This document shows positions 50,910 to 58,928 of a DNA stretch of 64,000 nucleotides, in pieces; within the stretch, counting starts at the first letter, position 1; the number at the start of each line of letters is the position of its first letter. The notes below the pieces were generated by a model, which saw nothing but the letters and a program-made list of their open reading frames with translations, ran no database searches and was not told the DNA's origin. This DNA is from Rhizobiales bacterium Y(2018) (GTDB lineage Bacteria; Pseudomonadota; Alphaproteobacteria; Rhizobiales; Aestuariivirgaceae), in the NCBI GenBank assembly GCA_005502925.1, contig SCPD01000002.1, positions 930,001-994,000 of the forward strand, written 5' to 3'. A program made the position numbers and the translations under genes.

Positions 50910-51199
50910 GGATCAGGTGGACGGCCAAGGCGTCATCAGATCTCGTGCGGTTGCACGAGCATCTGCGTCCAGTTGTCCCTGAGGCTGCGGCGCGGGTCGT
51001 GCAGCAGCTCGCCCGCGCGCCGGACAGTCTCTTCGACCATCCGCGGATCGGCGAGAAGCTGCACGCCTATGCGCCGCGAGAGGTACGGCGGATCATCGTC
51101 GGCACCTGCGAGCTGCGCTACGACATCGCCGACGCCACGATTTTCATCCTGCGGCTCTGGCATTGCCGCGAGACCCGCAGCATCGAGGCGGATGACTGA
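50906..51199 (+). CDS. ParE/RelE-family toxin
   Basis: A 97-residue RelE/ParE fold toxin (MRIRWTAKASSDLVRLHEHL opening, LFDHPRIGEKLHAYAPREVRRIIVG, then YDIADATIFILRLWHCRETR). ParE-type members poison gyrase; RelE-type cleave mRNA. The RLWHCRE end favours ParE. The gene follows and overlaps its antitoxin. Full length without lesion. Confidence 0.85.
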   Translation: MRIRWTAKASSDLVRLHEHLRPVVPEAAARVVQQLARAPDSLFDHPRIGEKLHAYAPREVRRIIVGTCELRYDIADATIFILRLWHCRETRSIEADD

Positions 51200-51303
51200 T
51201 GCTGCGGAGCGCGGCCTCGATCTCGCGCAAGCAATGTGGAGTTTCTTGCAGAATGAGGCGCCTGCCTCGGCGGCTCCGGTCATTCGGTCCATCGGCGCAT
51301 CCT

Positions 51304-52413
51304 TCATTTTCGCTCGGCCAGCGAGTAGCTGGTGCTCCGTCCTCCACCGGTATCGCGCACCAGGATGCCGCGTCCCACCAGATCAGTGATGTCGCGCAGC
51401 GCAGTGTCCTGCGACGACTTCGTGATCGTCGCCCACTTTGAGGATGTGAGCTTGCCCTCGAAGCCGTCGAGCAGGCGATTGATCATGTCGCGCTGGCGCT
51501 CGTTCAAGGTCTGGTTCTTGATTGTATCCCAGAGCCGCGCCTTGCGAAGCACGTTTGAGAGCGTGCGCTCCGCGCCATCGATGGCGCGATCAAAGCAGTC
51601 CAGAAACCATTTCAGCCACGCGGTGATGTCCAGATCACCCTTCTGCGTGGCTTCCAGGACGTCGTAATAGGCTTTGCGCTCCAGACGGATTTGCGCCGAC
51701 ATGCTGTAGAAGCGCTGGGGGCTTTGCTCGGACCGTGCCAGCGCCATATCGGCAATGGCGCGCGCAATGCGCCCGTTTCCATCGTCAAACGGGTGGATGG
51801 TTACAAACCACAAATGCGCTAGAGCGGCCTTGAGGACCGGATCGTGCGAGGTGTCTTCGCTGAACCATTTCAGGAACGCCGCCATCTCAGAATTTAGGCG
51901 AGGTGCTTTTGGTGCTTCGTAGTGTACGCGCTCGCGCCCGATTGGGCCGGATACTATTTGCATGGGGCCTGAGCTGTCGTCACGCCATGCGCCGACTATG
52001 ATTTTGCTCATGCCGCTGCGCCCGGTTGGGAACAGTGCGGCGTGCCATGCAGATAGACGGTCGTTCGTCAGCGGCATTTGAAACTTCTGGGTGGCGTCGA
52101 GCATCATTTCCACGACGCCTTCGACGTGCCGGTCAGCCTGGGCAAGCCCGCCGATATCCATCCCGAGCCGTCGCGCGATGGAAGATCGAACTTGTTGCCT
52201 GTCGAGAATCTCGCCCTCGATCTCACTGGACTTGAGGACATCCTCGGTAAGTATGGCGAGAACCGCCTCCGCGCGAAGATTGAATCCCAGTGCCTCCATG
52301 CGCCCGATGAGCCGTCCCTGCCGATGGCGGACCGGTGCAAGGCGTTGGGCCAGCACCCCTTCGTCCCATCGAAAAGTTGGCCAGTTTTTCAGTTCGTGGA
52401 TGTATCTCGACAT
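51304..52413 (-). CDS. Fic/DOC family protein with DUF4172 head and C-terminal winged helix
   Basis: A 369-residue Fic enzyme, transferring AMP (or another nucleotide part) to a target hydroxyl. The N-terminus is DUF4172-type (YIHELKNWPTFRWD). The class II inhibitory motif SSEIEG (S62 to G67) precedes the Fic core HPFDDGNGRIAR with H207. The C-terminus (about 300-369) resembles a winged helix that may bind DNA. The start at 52413 lies next to repeated GCGGAGA motifs, so autoregulation is likely. The inhibitory Glu is intact, so activity would be restrained in the resting state. Confidence 0.88.
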   Translation of the reverse strand: MSRYIHELKNWPTFRWDEGVLAQRLAPVRHRQGRLIGRMEALGFNLRAEAVLAILTEDVLKSSEIEGEILDRQQVRSSIARRLGMDIGGLAQADRHVEGVVEMMLDATQKFQMPLTNDRLSAWHAALFPTGRSGMSKIIVGAWRDDSSGPMQIVSGPIGRERVHYEAPKAPRLNSEMAAFLKWFSEDTSHDPVLKAALAHLWFVTIHPFDDGNGRIARAIADMALARSEQSPQRFYSMSAQIRLERKAYYDVLEATQKGDLDITAWLKWFLDCFDRAIDGAERTLSNVLRKARLWDTIKNQTLNERQRDMINRLLDGFEGKLTSSKWATITKSSQDTALRDITDLVGRGILVRDTGGGRSTSYSLAERK

Positions 52414-52510
52414 TCTCCGCATTTCCTGCGGAGATTGTAGTCGCCTTTCGCCACGAAATGCAAGAATAATCACCGCAAAGAATGCGGAGATTAGTGCCGG
52501 TATTCTCCGC
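52414..52510. promoter_or_regulatory. Repeated TCTCCGC/GCGGAGA motifs upstream of fic
   Basis: TCTCCGC at 52414-52420 faces GCGGAGA at 52428-52434 (7-base spacer). GCGGAGA at 52484-52490 faces TCTCCGC at 52504-52510 (13-base spacer). All four are embedded in AT-rich flanks (ATTCTCCGC/GCGGAGATT). The set covers the whole fic promoter region and is a candidate operator array for the Fic winged helix. Confidence 0.55.
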
Positions 52511-52565
52511 GTACTTCACGCTTTAGAGGTGTTTTCGGATATCAACGCTTAGCTAGTTAGAGCAA

Positions 52566-52660
52566 GATCCGGAAAAGTGCGACGCGGTTTTCCGGAAGGA
52601 TCATCCGCAAGCAAAAGGATAAAGCGTGATGACGACTCTTCCTAACGTCATCACGCTTTA
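52566..52660. repeat. Double-hairpin palindromic repeat
   Basis: Hairpin 1: GATCC-GGAAAA with TTTTCC and GGATC around GTGCGACGCGG (52566-52602). Hairpin 2: perfect 15-base arms TAAAGCGTGATGACG (52620-52634) and CGTCATCACGCTTTA (52646-52660). The layout resembles the element inside otnC and the well-known Hyphomicrobiales repeats with a GAAAAGTG loop. Hairpin 2 ends five bases from the stop of the RibD-like gene and can serve as its terminator. Confidence 0.75.
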
Positions 52661-52664
52661 GCGG

Positions 52665-53306
52665 CTAACGTTGGAATATAATATGGACGATGCCGCTCTC
52701 TGCGGTCTCGGCCTTCACCATGTAGCCCGCTTCAAGGCCGCGCAGATCGTCCCAGAGGCGGATGCCGCGGCCAAGCAGGATCGGGGCGACGGCGACGTGC
52801 AGGCGATCGACGAGTCCTGCCTTGATGAAGTCGCGCGCGACACTGGCGCCGCCGCCAATCCGCACGTCCTTTCCATCGGCAACGGCAACAGCCTGACGAA
52901 GCGCATCTTCTGGTGTCGTGTTGATGAAATGAAACACCGTGCCGCCGGCCATTTCGATGGAGGGGCGCGACTGGTGAGTCAGGACGAAGACCGGGACCCG
53001 GAACGGCGGCTCCTCTCCCCACCATCCGCGCCAGTTGGGATCGTCGGGAAAGTTGTGGAGCCCGAACATTCCGGCGCCCATGATTTCCGCACCGATATTT
53101 GCGAAGTAATCCCGTGCATATTTGTCGTCGATGCCGGTCGTGCCTTTGCCGCTGGTGTCCTTGAACACGCGCTCGCGGAATGTCCTTGTCGCGGCATACG
53201 CGGCGACGAGGCGCGGCCAGTCCTCACCGAACGGTTTTTCGGGCGTCTGGTCCGTCGTTGTCGCGAAACCATCGAGTGAAATATTGAGATCGATACGAAC
53301 TGCCAC
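52665..53306 (-). CDS. Dihydrofolate reductase-fold (RibD C-terminal family) protein
   Basis: A 213-residue RibD_C/DHFR-like protein (VRIDLNISLDGFATTTDQ, then FVLTHQSRPSIEMAGGTVFHF, IGGGASVARDFIKAGLVDRLHVAVAP-type and LLGRGIRLWDDL). Start is GTG with AAGGACC just upstream. It is divergent from an ArsR-AHSA1 pair with a strong inverted repeat between, so this ArsR is the probable repressor. Such triads are common; the substrate is unknown. Confidence 0.88.
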   Translation of the reverse strand: MAVRIDLNISLDGFATTTDQTPEKPFGEDWPRLVAAYAATRTFRERVFKDTSGKGTTGIDDKYARDYFANIGAEIMGAGMFGLHNFPDDPNWRGWWGEEPPFRVPVFVLTHQSRPSIEMAGGTVFHFINTTPEDALRQAVAVADGKDVRIGGGASVARDFIKAGLVDRLHVAVAPILLGRGIRLWDDLRGLEAGYMVKAETAESGIVHIIFQR

Positions 53307-53321
53307 TGAAGGTCCTTTCAG

Positions 53322-53379
53322 ATACTAAGGTATATGCCTTAGTATATTGGGCCGAATACTAAGGCAAGTACCTTTTTGT
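53322..53379. promoter_or_regulatory. ATACTAAGG inverted repeat and degenerate second copy
   Basis: Perfect 9-base arms ATACTAAGG and CCTTAGTAT with a 6-base spacer (53322-53345). A second ATACTAAGG at 53356-53364 with a weaker partner follows. They lie between the RibD-like gene and the ArsR gene. Candidate ArsR operator. Confidence 0.6.
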
Positions 53380-53417
53380 CCTTGACCACCGTCGCCGGCC
53401 CCCCTTTACTGACGCAC

Positions 53418-53750
53418 ATGCCCCACCATTCGACTCCCCTCGATCTCGCCTTTCACGCTCTCAGCGACCCGACCCGCCGCGCCGTCGTCTCGCGGCTTGC
53501 CGAGGGCGAGGTGCCGGTCAGCGTCCTGGCCGAGCCTTTCGACATGGCGCTGCCCTCCTTCGCCCAGCACCTCAAGGTCCTGGAGGATTGCGGGCTGATC
53601 GCCAGCGAGAAGCGCGGGCGCAGCCGCTGGTGCCGGCTGGTGCAAACGCGCTTCAACGAGGCGGCGGACTGGATGGAGACGGAGCGTCGGAGCTGGGCCG
53701 GGCGCTTGGATCGGCTGGAAGTCTACCTGGACAAGGCGGAGAGAAAATAA
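53418..53750 (+). CDS. ArsR family transcriptional regulator
   Basis: A 110-residue winged-helix repressor (FHALSDPTRRAVVSRL, recognition helix LPSFAQHLKVLEDCGL, wing EKRGRSRWCRL). Third ArsR of this kind in the window. The ATG at 53418 gives the normal N-terminus; a TTG at 53376 is in frame but unlikely. It lies five bases before the AHSA1 gene and is divergent from a RibD-like reductase, which it probably represses together with itself. Confidence 0.88.
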   Translation: MPHHSTPLDLAFHALSDPTRRAVVSRLAEGEVPVSVLAEPFDMALPSFAQHLKVLEDCGLIASEKRGRSRWCRLVQTRFNEAADWMETERRSWAGRLDRLEVYLDKAERK

Positions 53751-53755
53751 AGCTC

Positions 53756-54235
53756 ATGGCAAATCTGTTTGAGACCTGGTCGCTCGATCGCGAGATCGTG
53801 CTCGTCAAGCTGCTGAACCACCCACGCGAGAAGGTCTTTGCCGCCTGGATGGACCCCGAGGCCCTGGCGCAATGGTACGGCCCGGCCGGCATGAGCATCG
53901 AGAGCCACGAGGCCGATATCCGCGCGGGTGGGGTCTGGCGCTTCGACATGGTGGGCGTGTTCGAGGGCCGGGAGCAGCGCTTCCCGAATCTCATGCGCTT
54001 TCTGGAGATCGTGCCGAACGAGCGGATCGTGATCGACTATGGCACCCCAGAACCAAACGACCCTGACCGTTTCCGCGTCACGGTGACCTTCGATGAGCAG
54101 GCCGATGGCAAGACTGTGCTGACCATGCGCCAGCTCCACCCCAGCCGCGAGCGGCGACAGGTGGTCATCGGCTTCGGCGCAGTCGAATACGGGCTGCAGA
54201 CACTGGACGGCCTCGCCGCCTGGCTGGAGAACTGA
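53756..54235 (+). CDS. SRPBCC/AHSA1-domain protein
   Basis: A 159-residue START-like protein (REIVLVKLLNHPREKVFAAWMDPEALAQWYGP, then GGVWRFDMVG, NERIVIDYG and LQTLDGLAAWL). The ATG at 53756 is used; the longer open frame overlaps the ArsR gene and is not coding. Partner of the ArsR gene five bases upstream. Confidence 0.87.
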   Translation: MANLFETWSLDREIVLVKLLNHPREKVFAAWMDPEALAQWYGPAGMSIESHEADIRAGGVWRFDMVGVFEGREQRFPNLMRFLEIVPNERIVIDYGTPEPNDPDRFRVTVTFDEQADGKTVLTMRQLHPSRERRQVVIGFGAVEYGLQTLDGLAAWLEN

Positions 54236-54451
54236 GCCATTGGCCGCTCGGTGCCGCGCCGGTTGGCGATGGCCGAGGCGGCGCGCTGATCGAGCTGCAT
54301 CATTCAGCCCTCCTTACCCGCAGGTAACCACTAACACCGGCGTGCGTATTGGCACAGCACTTCTCCGATCATAGCTCTTCCGCGAACGACAAGGGGCCCG
54401 CGCGCTGCTCCAAGCGGATATCGCACGGCGATCCGAAACGGGAGAAGAACC

Positions 54452-55423
54452 ATGACGAATGCAAGGCCGGATACAATGCGGGCGGCCGCCATCGACCGCT
54501 TCGGTGGCGCCGAGCTGATTACTGTGCGCGCCGTTCCGGTGCCGGAGGCCGGGCCGCGCGATGTCCTGATCCAGGTCGAGGTGGCGGGGGTGGCCTCGTG
54601 GGACGCGGTCGAGCGCGAGGGGCACTATGACGGGGCTTTCGGAATGCCATCGACATTCCCCTATGTGCTCGGCTGGGACTGCGCCGGCACGGTCGTCGCC
54701 CTGGGCAGCGAGGTTCGCCGCTTCAGGAAAGGCGACCGGGTGTACGCTGCCACCATGCCGCTTCCCAAGGGGGGAACCTACGCCACCTATGCAGCGACGG
54801 ATGCGGACAACGTGTCGCTCATCCCCGCCAAGCTCACGATCGAGCAGGCGGGTGTCATGGGCTGGGATGCGTTGACCGCGCTCAGTGGCCTGGAAGAGAT
54901 GGGCCTGAAGCCGGGCGACACGATGATGATCTTCGGCGCCAGCGGCGGTGTCGGGCACCTGGCCGTCCAACTCGCAAAACGAAAGGGCGTCCGCGCCTTC
55001 GCGGTGGCTTCGGGCGCCGACGGCGTGGCGCTGTCGCAACGGCTGGGCGCCGACGCTATCGTCGATGGGCGCGCGGACGACGTGATGGCGGCCGCTCGTG
55101 AATTCGCCCCTGGCGGCCTCGACGCTGCTCTTGTCACCGCCGGCGGTGAGGCGGCTGACCAGGCGCTGTCGTCGGTGCGCGACGGCGGCCGGGTCGCCTG
55201 TCCTCACGGCGTGGTGCCCGATCCAAATGTCCGGCCCGGCGTGGAGCTCATTCGCTACAACGGTGCCCGCAGCCAGCACGCCACCGACAAGCTTAACCGC
55301 CTGATAGACTCCGGCCCGTTCGATGTTCATGTCGCCCGTACATTCCCATTCGACCAGGTTGTCGATGCGCACAGGATGCTTGCCACCCACTATCTCGGCA
55401 AGCTCGCTTTGCGGGTACGTTGA
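54452..55423 (+). CDS. Zinc-independent quinone oxidoreductase-like MDR dehydrogenase
   Basis: A 323-residue medium-chain dehydrogenase/reductase of the quinone oxidoreductase group. The GroES-like N-terminal domain (MRAAAIDRFGGAELITVRAVP, then FPYVLGWDCAGTVVALG) is followed by the NADPH-binding motif IFGASGGVGHLAVQLAKRKG near residue 165. No structural zinc cysteines are visible. It reduces quinones or enones. Monocistronic with an upstream GGAG. Confidence 0.87.
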   Translation: MTNARPDTMRAAAIDRFGGAELITVRAVPVPEAGPRDVLIQVEVAGVASWDAVEREGHYDGAFGMPSTFPYVLGWDCAGTVVALGSEVRRFRKGDRVYAATMPLPKGGTYATYAATDADNVSLIPAKLTIEQAGVMGWDALTALSGLEEMGLKPGDTMMIFGASGGVGHLAVQLAKRKGVRAFAVASGADGVALSQRLGADAIVDGRADDVMAAAREFAPGGLDAALVTAGGEAADQALSSVRDGGRVACPHGVVPDPNVRPGVELIRYNGARSQHATDKLNRLIDSGPFDVHVARTFPFDQVVDAHRMLATHYLGKLALRVR

Positions 55424-55628
55424 TGGCCCAGCCTGATGGTCGCGCGCGCCCAATGATGTGCGCTCGCGCATGCTTCGATACCGACCAGGCAACCCCCGCG
55501 CTAGGCGAAAAACGCCAGGACCTGCCCGCGCTTCAACTCCTTCTTCAGAACCGTCCTGCCGTGTTCAACAAATCCATGCGCCCCGATCCGCGCTTGCCCG
55601 CGCGGCACGGACAGGATTATCTAAAGGG

Positions 55629-56437
55629 ATGGACTCGAAGATACTGACCTTCACGACGGCCTGGGCACCGGAGTTCGACAGCTCCAACAGCCAGTTGAAT
55701 TCATCTCTCGTCATTTTTGGCACGCCGCGGACGGGCAGTCAGACCATATGCCGCCTGCTGTATGAGGTTGGGCTGGGGGTGCCCGCTGAATATTTCCTTC
55801 CCCGTCTCATCAAGCAATATTGCGAAAGGTTCCTCGTTGGACCGCCGCCTGATGCTGCATCTTTCATGAAAGACTATGTGCAGGCCGTTCGTGCCTCAAT
55901 GGCGTCCTGTCGTGCAAGATGCAGGCAGATCAACACCGGGGACTTACCGCCAATCTGGGATATGCATGGGAGGACACGCTCCCCGGCCTCACGGTCATCC
56001 GCCTCCGCCGGCACGATCATGTCGGACAGATTGTCAGTATGGGTGCGGCTTTGCAGACGGGGATATGGGATGATTTTTCCCCTCAGCTGTCGAGAAAATT
56101 CGCCGGGATCAGCGATCTCGCGGCGCGAAGGTGGACAGATGCCATCTTTCTCTCCGACCTTTATTGGACGCGGCATGTTGAGGGCCGTAAGTTGCGGATC
56201 GTCGACTTCTACTGGGAGGACCTTGCAAGTCTGGAGAAACTTGAGAAGCTGCTTCAGTCGGTCGGCGTCGATCGTTCAAGATCGGATATCCGTGACATGA
56301 TGGGCAAATGGCCGCGCTATTCCCGCAACAAGCCCCTCATTCGCGACCTATCACAGCGGTTTGGTACCCAGATCGCGCGCCGGTGGGCAGAATTGTCGAT
56401 CAATCCGGCATTAGCCGAGAGTATTTTTCACTCCTGA
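55629..56437 (+). pseudogene. Frameshifted Stf0-type sulfotransferase
   Basis: The first part (SSLVIFGTPRTGSQTICRLLYEVGLGVPAEYF, with the PAPS-binding TPRTGSQT motif) ends in frame 1 near 55895. The rest continues one frame over (NGVLSCKMQADQHRGL, then LPGLTVIRLRRHDHVGQIVS) to the natural end. The junction fits the loss of one C in GCCTCAATGG. Stf0 enzymes sulfate trehalose and other glycans using PAPS. Unless sequencing is at fault, the gene is inactive. Confidence 0.72.
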
Positions 56438-56525
56438 GCGCGGTAAATGCGATCGTGCGGGCCCCCTTTCCCCGGCTTCGGGTAATCCCACGTCGGTAAC
56501 GGATCTATTTCGTATCACGCTGAAT

Positions 56526-57578
56526 TTAGCACCCGATCCGTTGGTCTCCGATGATGATGCACTGGCCTTGCGGAGGAGGACCCAACGGACTGACCCGGGG
56601 CGCGCCTGGAGTTGAAGGGGGGCCGGGTGCGCCGCCGGCGAGCCGCAGGGCGAGCGTATAATCCACGTAGTAATCATGCACAAATGCTTGAAAGCCGATA
56701 TGTCCCACGCCGACGGCCAACTGGCCGCCAGGGTGATCGAAGCCGCCTCCCTGTATGGGAACCCATCCAATCCCGAGCTGGTTTGCATCCCATCGGTAGA
56801 GTCCGACGGCTTGGCCGGCCGGCAGTCCACCGAATTGCAGATTGATCGTCATATCGACATTTACACGTCCCGGCAGTGCATCGCCGCGGTATATATCGAG
56901 GGAATCCACCATGCCGGTGCCTTGCGTGGGGCAGGGAATCACACTCTGACGCAGAGGCGGAACGGACGGCGGTGTGGGAAATGAATAGGGGAATTCGCGC
57001 CCGGTCAGGTGCACCAGTGTTCCGCGCTGTGTCACCTGCGCGTTCGACAAGGTGCCGATCGACATAGGGTCGCTCTCAGCCGCCAGCATGTTGATAGGCG
57101 CGGCCCGGAAGGTAATCTGGCCATGATTGGACCCGTCAGGTTCTCTGGACTGAGACCCATCGGTCAGCAACTGCAGATAATAGTCTCCTCGTTCTATCTC
57201 ATATTCAACCAGCTGATCGTCTCCTCCCCTGAATTCCTCGATGAAGCGCAGCTGAGAGTCCAGGAGATGGAACCAGAGGCTTGCGTCAGGTGTTTCCACC
57301 ATCTTCACCTGCAGCAGCGAACGCTCGGCGCCGATTGAAAATCGATAGTAGCGCGTGTTGAAATGCGGCTTGCCGAAAAAGATTCTCTGATCATGCGCGA
57401 AGCAGGCGAAATAGCCCTGCTGCGACGGCGGAATGGGCTGCAGGACAACGTCCAGCATTCCAAGCTGGACCGCTGCTTGCGGGTCGCTGGGCGGCAGCGA
57501 GCTATCCGCGTTTGCCAGGCCGCCCAGGCTGGCCAGTTCCACAATTGCGCCCATAAGCGCTAGCTTCCACCTGTCCAT
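56526..57578 (-). CDS. Exported hypothetical protein, 350 residues
   Basis: Not recognised. The N-terminus (MDRWKLALMGAIVELASLGGLANA) is a signal peptide. The mature part contains beta-rich stretches (YYRFSIGAERSLLQVKMVE, YEIERGDYYLQLLTDGS) that resemble a prepeptidase-like jelly roll, followed by a Pro-rich segment and a C-terminal part ending in two cysteines (CIIIGDQRIGC). Probably secreted or at the cell surface. The ATG at 57578 is chosen for the signal peptide. Confidence 0.65.
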   Translation of the reverse strand: MDRWKLALMGAIVELASLGGLANADSSLPPSDPQAAVQLGMLDVVLQPIPPSQQGYFACFAHDQRIFFGKPHFNTRYYRFSIGAERSLLQVKMVETPDASLWFHLLDSQLRFIEEFRGGDDQLVEYEIERGDYYLQLLTDGSQSREPDGSNHGQITFRAAPINMLAAESDPMSIGTLSNAQVTQRGTLVHLTGREFPYSFPTPPSVPPLRQSVIPCPTQGTGMVDSLDIYRGDALPGRVNVDMTINLQFGGLPAGQAVGLYRWDANQLGIGWVPIQGGGFDHPGGQLAVGVGHIGFQAFVHDYYVDYTLALRLAGGAPGPPSTPGAPRVSPLGPPPQGQCIIIGDQRIGC

Positions 57579-57925
57579 GGGATTTCCCGCTTTCAACTGA
57601 AGTTCATCGCCTGGCTCTTGATTGTCCCTATGCCGCCGGACTATGTCGTGCCGCAATTCTCCGCCTTCTCGCGCAAGTCTGTCCTGATAAGGCCCAGCGT
57701 GCAAAAGCATGAACTTTCCGTCACTCGCGGGGGACGCTCCGTTCGGTGCCGCTACTGGCGATCAAAATGCTGGCGAGGCAACGATGCGTGGTTTGCTCGC
57801 TACGATAAGATGCTCGTTTTAGTAATCAAACTATCGTAACGTCATGATGGACTCGATTTTACAATGGTGTCAATGTTTTTTGCATTGGCCCGTAAAAACA
57901 AGGTCCCGTCGGATCAGGGCCACGG
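57579..57925. other. Intergenic region without recognised gene
   Basis: About 350 bases. A small open frame is present on the plus strand but it has no ribosome site and no sequence character of a protein. AT-rich stretch near 57810-57860. Nothing else was seen. Confidence 0.5.
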
Positions 57926-58825
57926 CTAAACGGTCGCCGGCCTGCTCGCTGCGAATGTCCTTGGCGCGCGATCGTGATTGGGACGGTGTTCACGAAAGGC
58001 AGCCGCAAGCGTTCGAAGCGCTGCGCGGGATCTCGCATCCGAAAGTGTTGAAAGCAGCACGATCTCTGATGAAGGAAGGGCAGGAAGCCCGAGCCGCCGG
58101 CTGACCTCGACCGTGCCCGGCGGCGCAAGCCGGTAAGAGAATACCGAGATGGCCAGGCCGGCCGAGACGGCATCGGCAACGGCAAAGGAACCGCAACCGA
58201 GGAAAACCTCCGTCCACGGTATTCCCGCGGCGTCGAGCGCCCGCGTGGTGATGTTCCGGATGCCGCATGAGGGTGAGGATGCAGCCAGGCGCAGGGGCTC
58301 GCCCGCGCGATGCATAAAGTCCGGCGTGGCGAACCAGCCGAAATGCTCCGGCGCGAGGACCTCGCCATCTCGTCGGTCGTCTTCCCGGCGGATGATCGCG
58401 GCATCGATTTCACCGCGCTCAAAAGCGTCGAGAAGGTCACGGGAATCGTTCAGCCGCACGTCGATGGTGAGCGCCGGGTCATGCGCACTCAGCCGCGCCA
58501 GCAATGTCGGAACTTCCGGCCCGCCGACATGGGTGGCAATACCCAGCACGAAGCGGCGCCGGACTGAAGACAGCCCAGTTAAGGCGCGGTCATGTGCGGC
58601 GAGGAAGTCTCGCGCGGACTCGAGGAACACCGCGCCCTGCGCCGACAGACGCACCAGCCGCGGCGTCCGCTCGATCAATTTCTTGCCGATCTGGTCTTCC
58701 AGCCTCTTCAGCTTCACGCTGATCGCACCTTGCGTGGTGCCGAGCGCTTCGGCCGCGCGCGTGAAATTCTGGAGATCGGCGATGGTCACGAAGGCCTTCA
58801 CGGCATCGACGTCCAACGTGGTCAT
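57926..58825 (-). CDS. LysR family transcriptional regulator
   Basis: A 299-residue LysR regulator. HTH at residues 5-60 (VDAVKAFVTIADLQNFTRAAEALGTTQGAISVKLKRLE-type), followed by a type 2 periplasmic-like effector domain (FVLGIATHVGGPEVPTLLARL onward). It is divergent from a DHA2 drug transporter with about 100 bases between, so it is the probable activator of that gene. Confidence 0.92.
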   Translation of the reverse strand: MTTLDVDAVKAFVTIADLQNFTRAAEALGTTQGAISVKLKRLEDQIGKKLIERTPRLVRLSAQGAVFLESARDFLAAHDRALTGLSSVRRRFVLGIATHVGGPEVPTLLARLSAHDPALTIDVRLNDSRDLLDAFERGEIDAAIIRREDDRRDGEVLAPEHFGWFATPDFMHRAGEPLRLAASSPSCGIRNITTRALDAAGIPWTEVFLGCGSFAVADAVSAGLAISVFSYRLAPPGTVEVSRRLGLPALPSSEIVLLSTLSDARSRAALRTLAAAFREHRPNHDRAPRTFAASRPATV

Positions 58826-58928
58826 GGTGAACCATCCTGATTTGTTGTCTCAGATATACTCAATCATCCAATTCTAAAATGATCAAGCGGAGCCTAGTTT
58901 CACTCCATTATGTTGAAAGGCCGAAACT

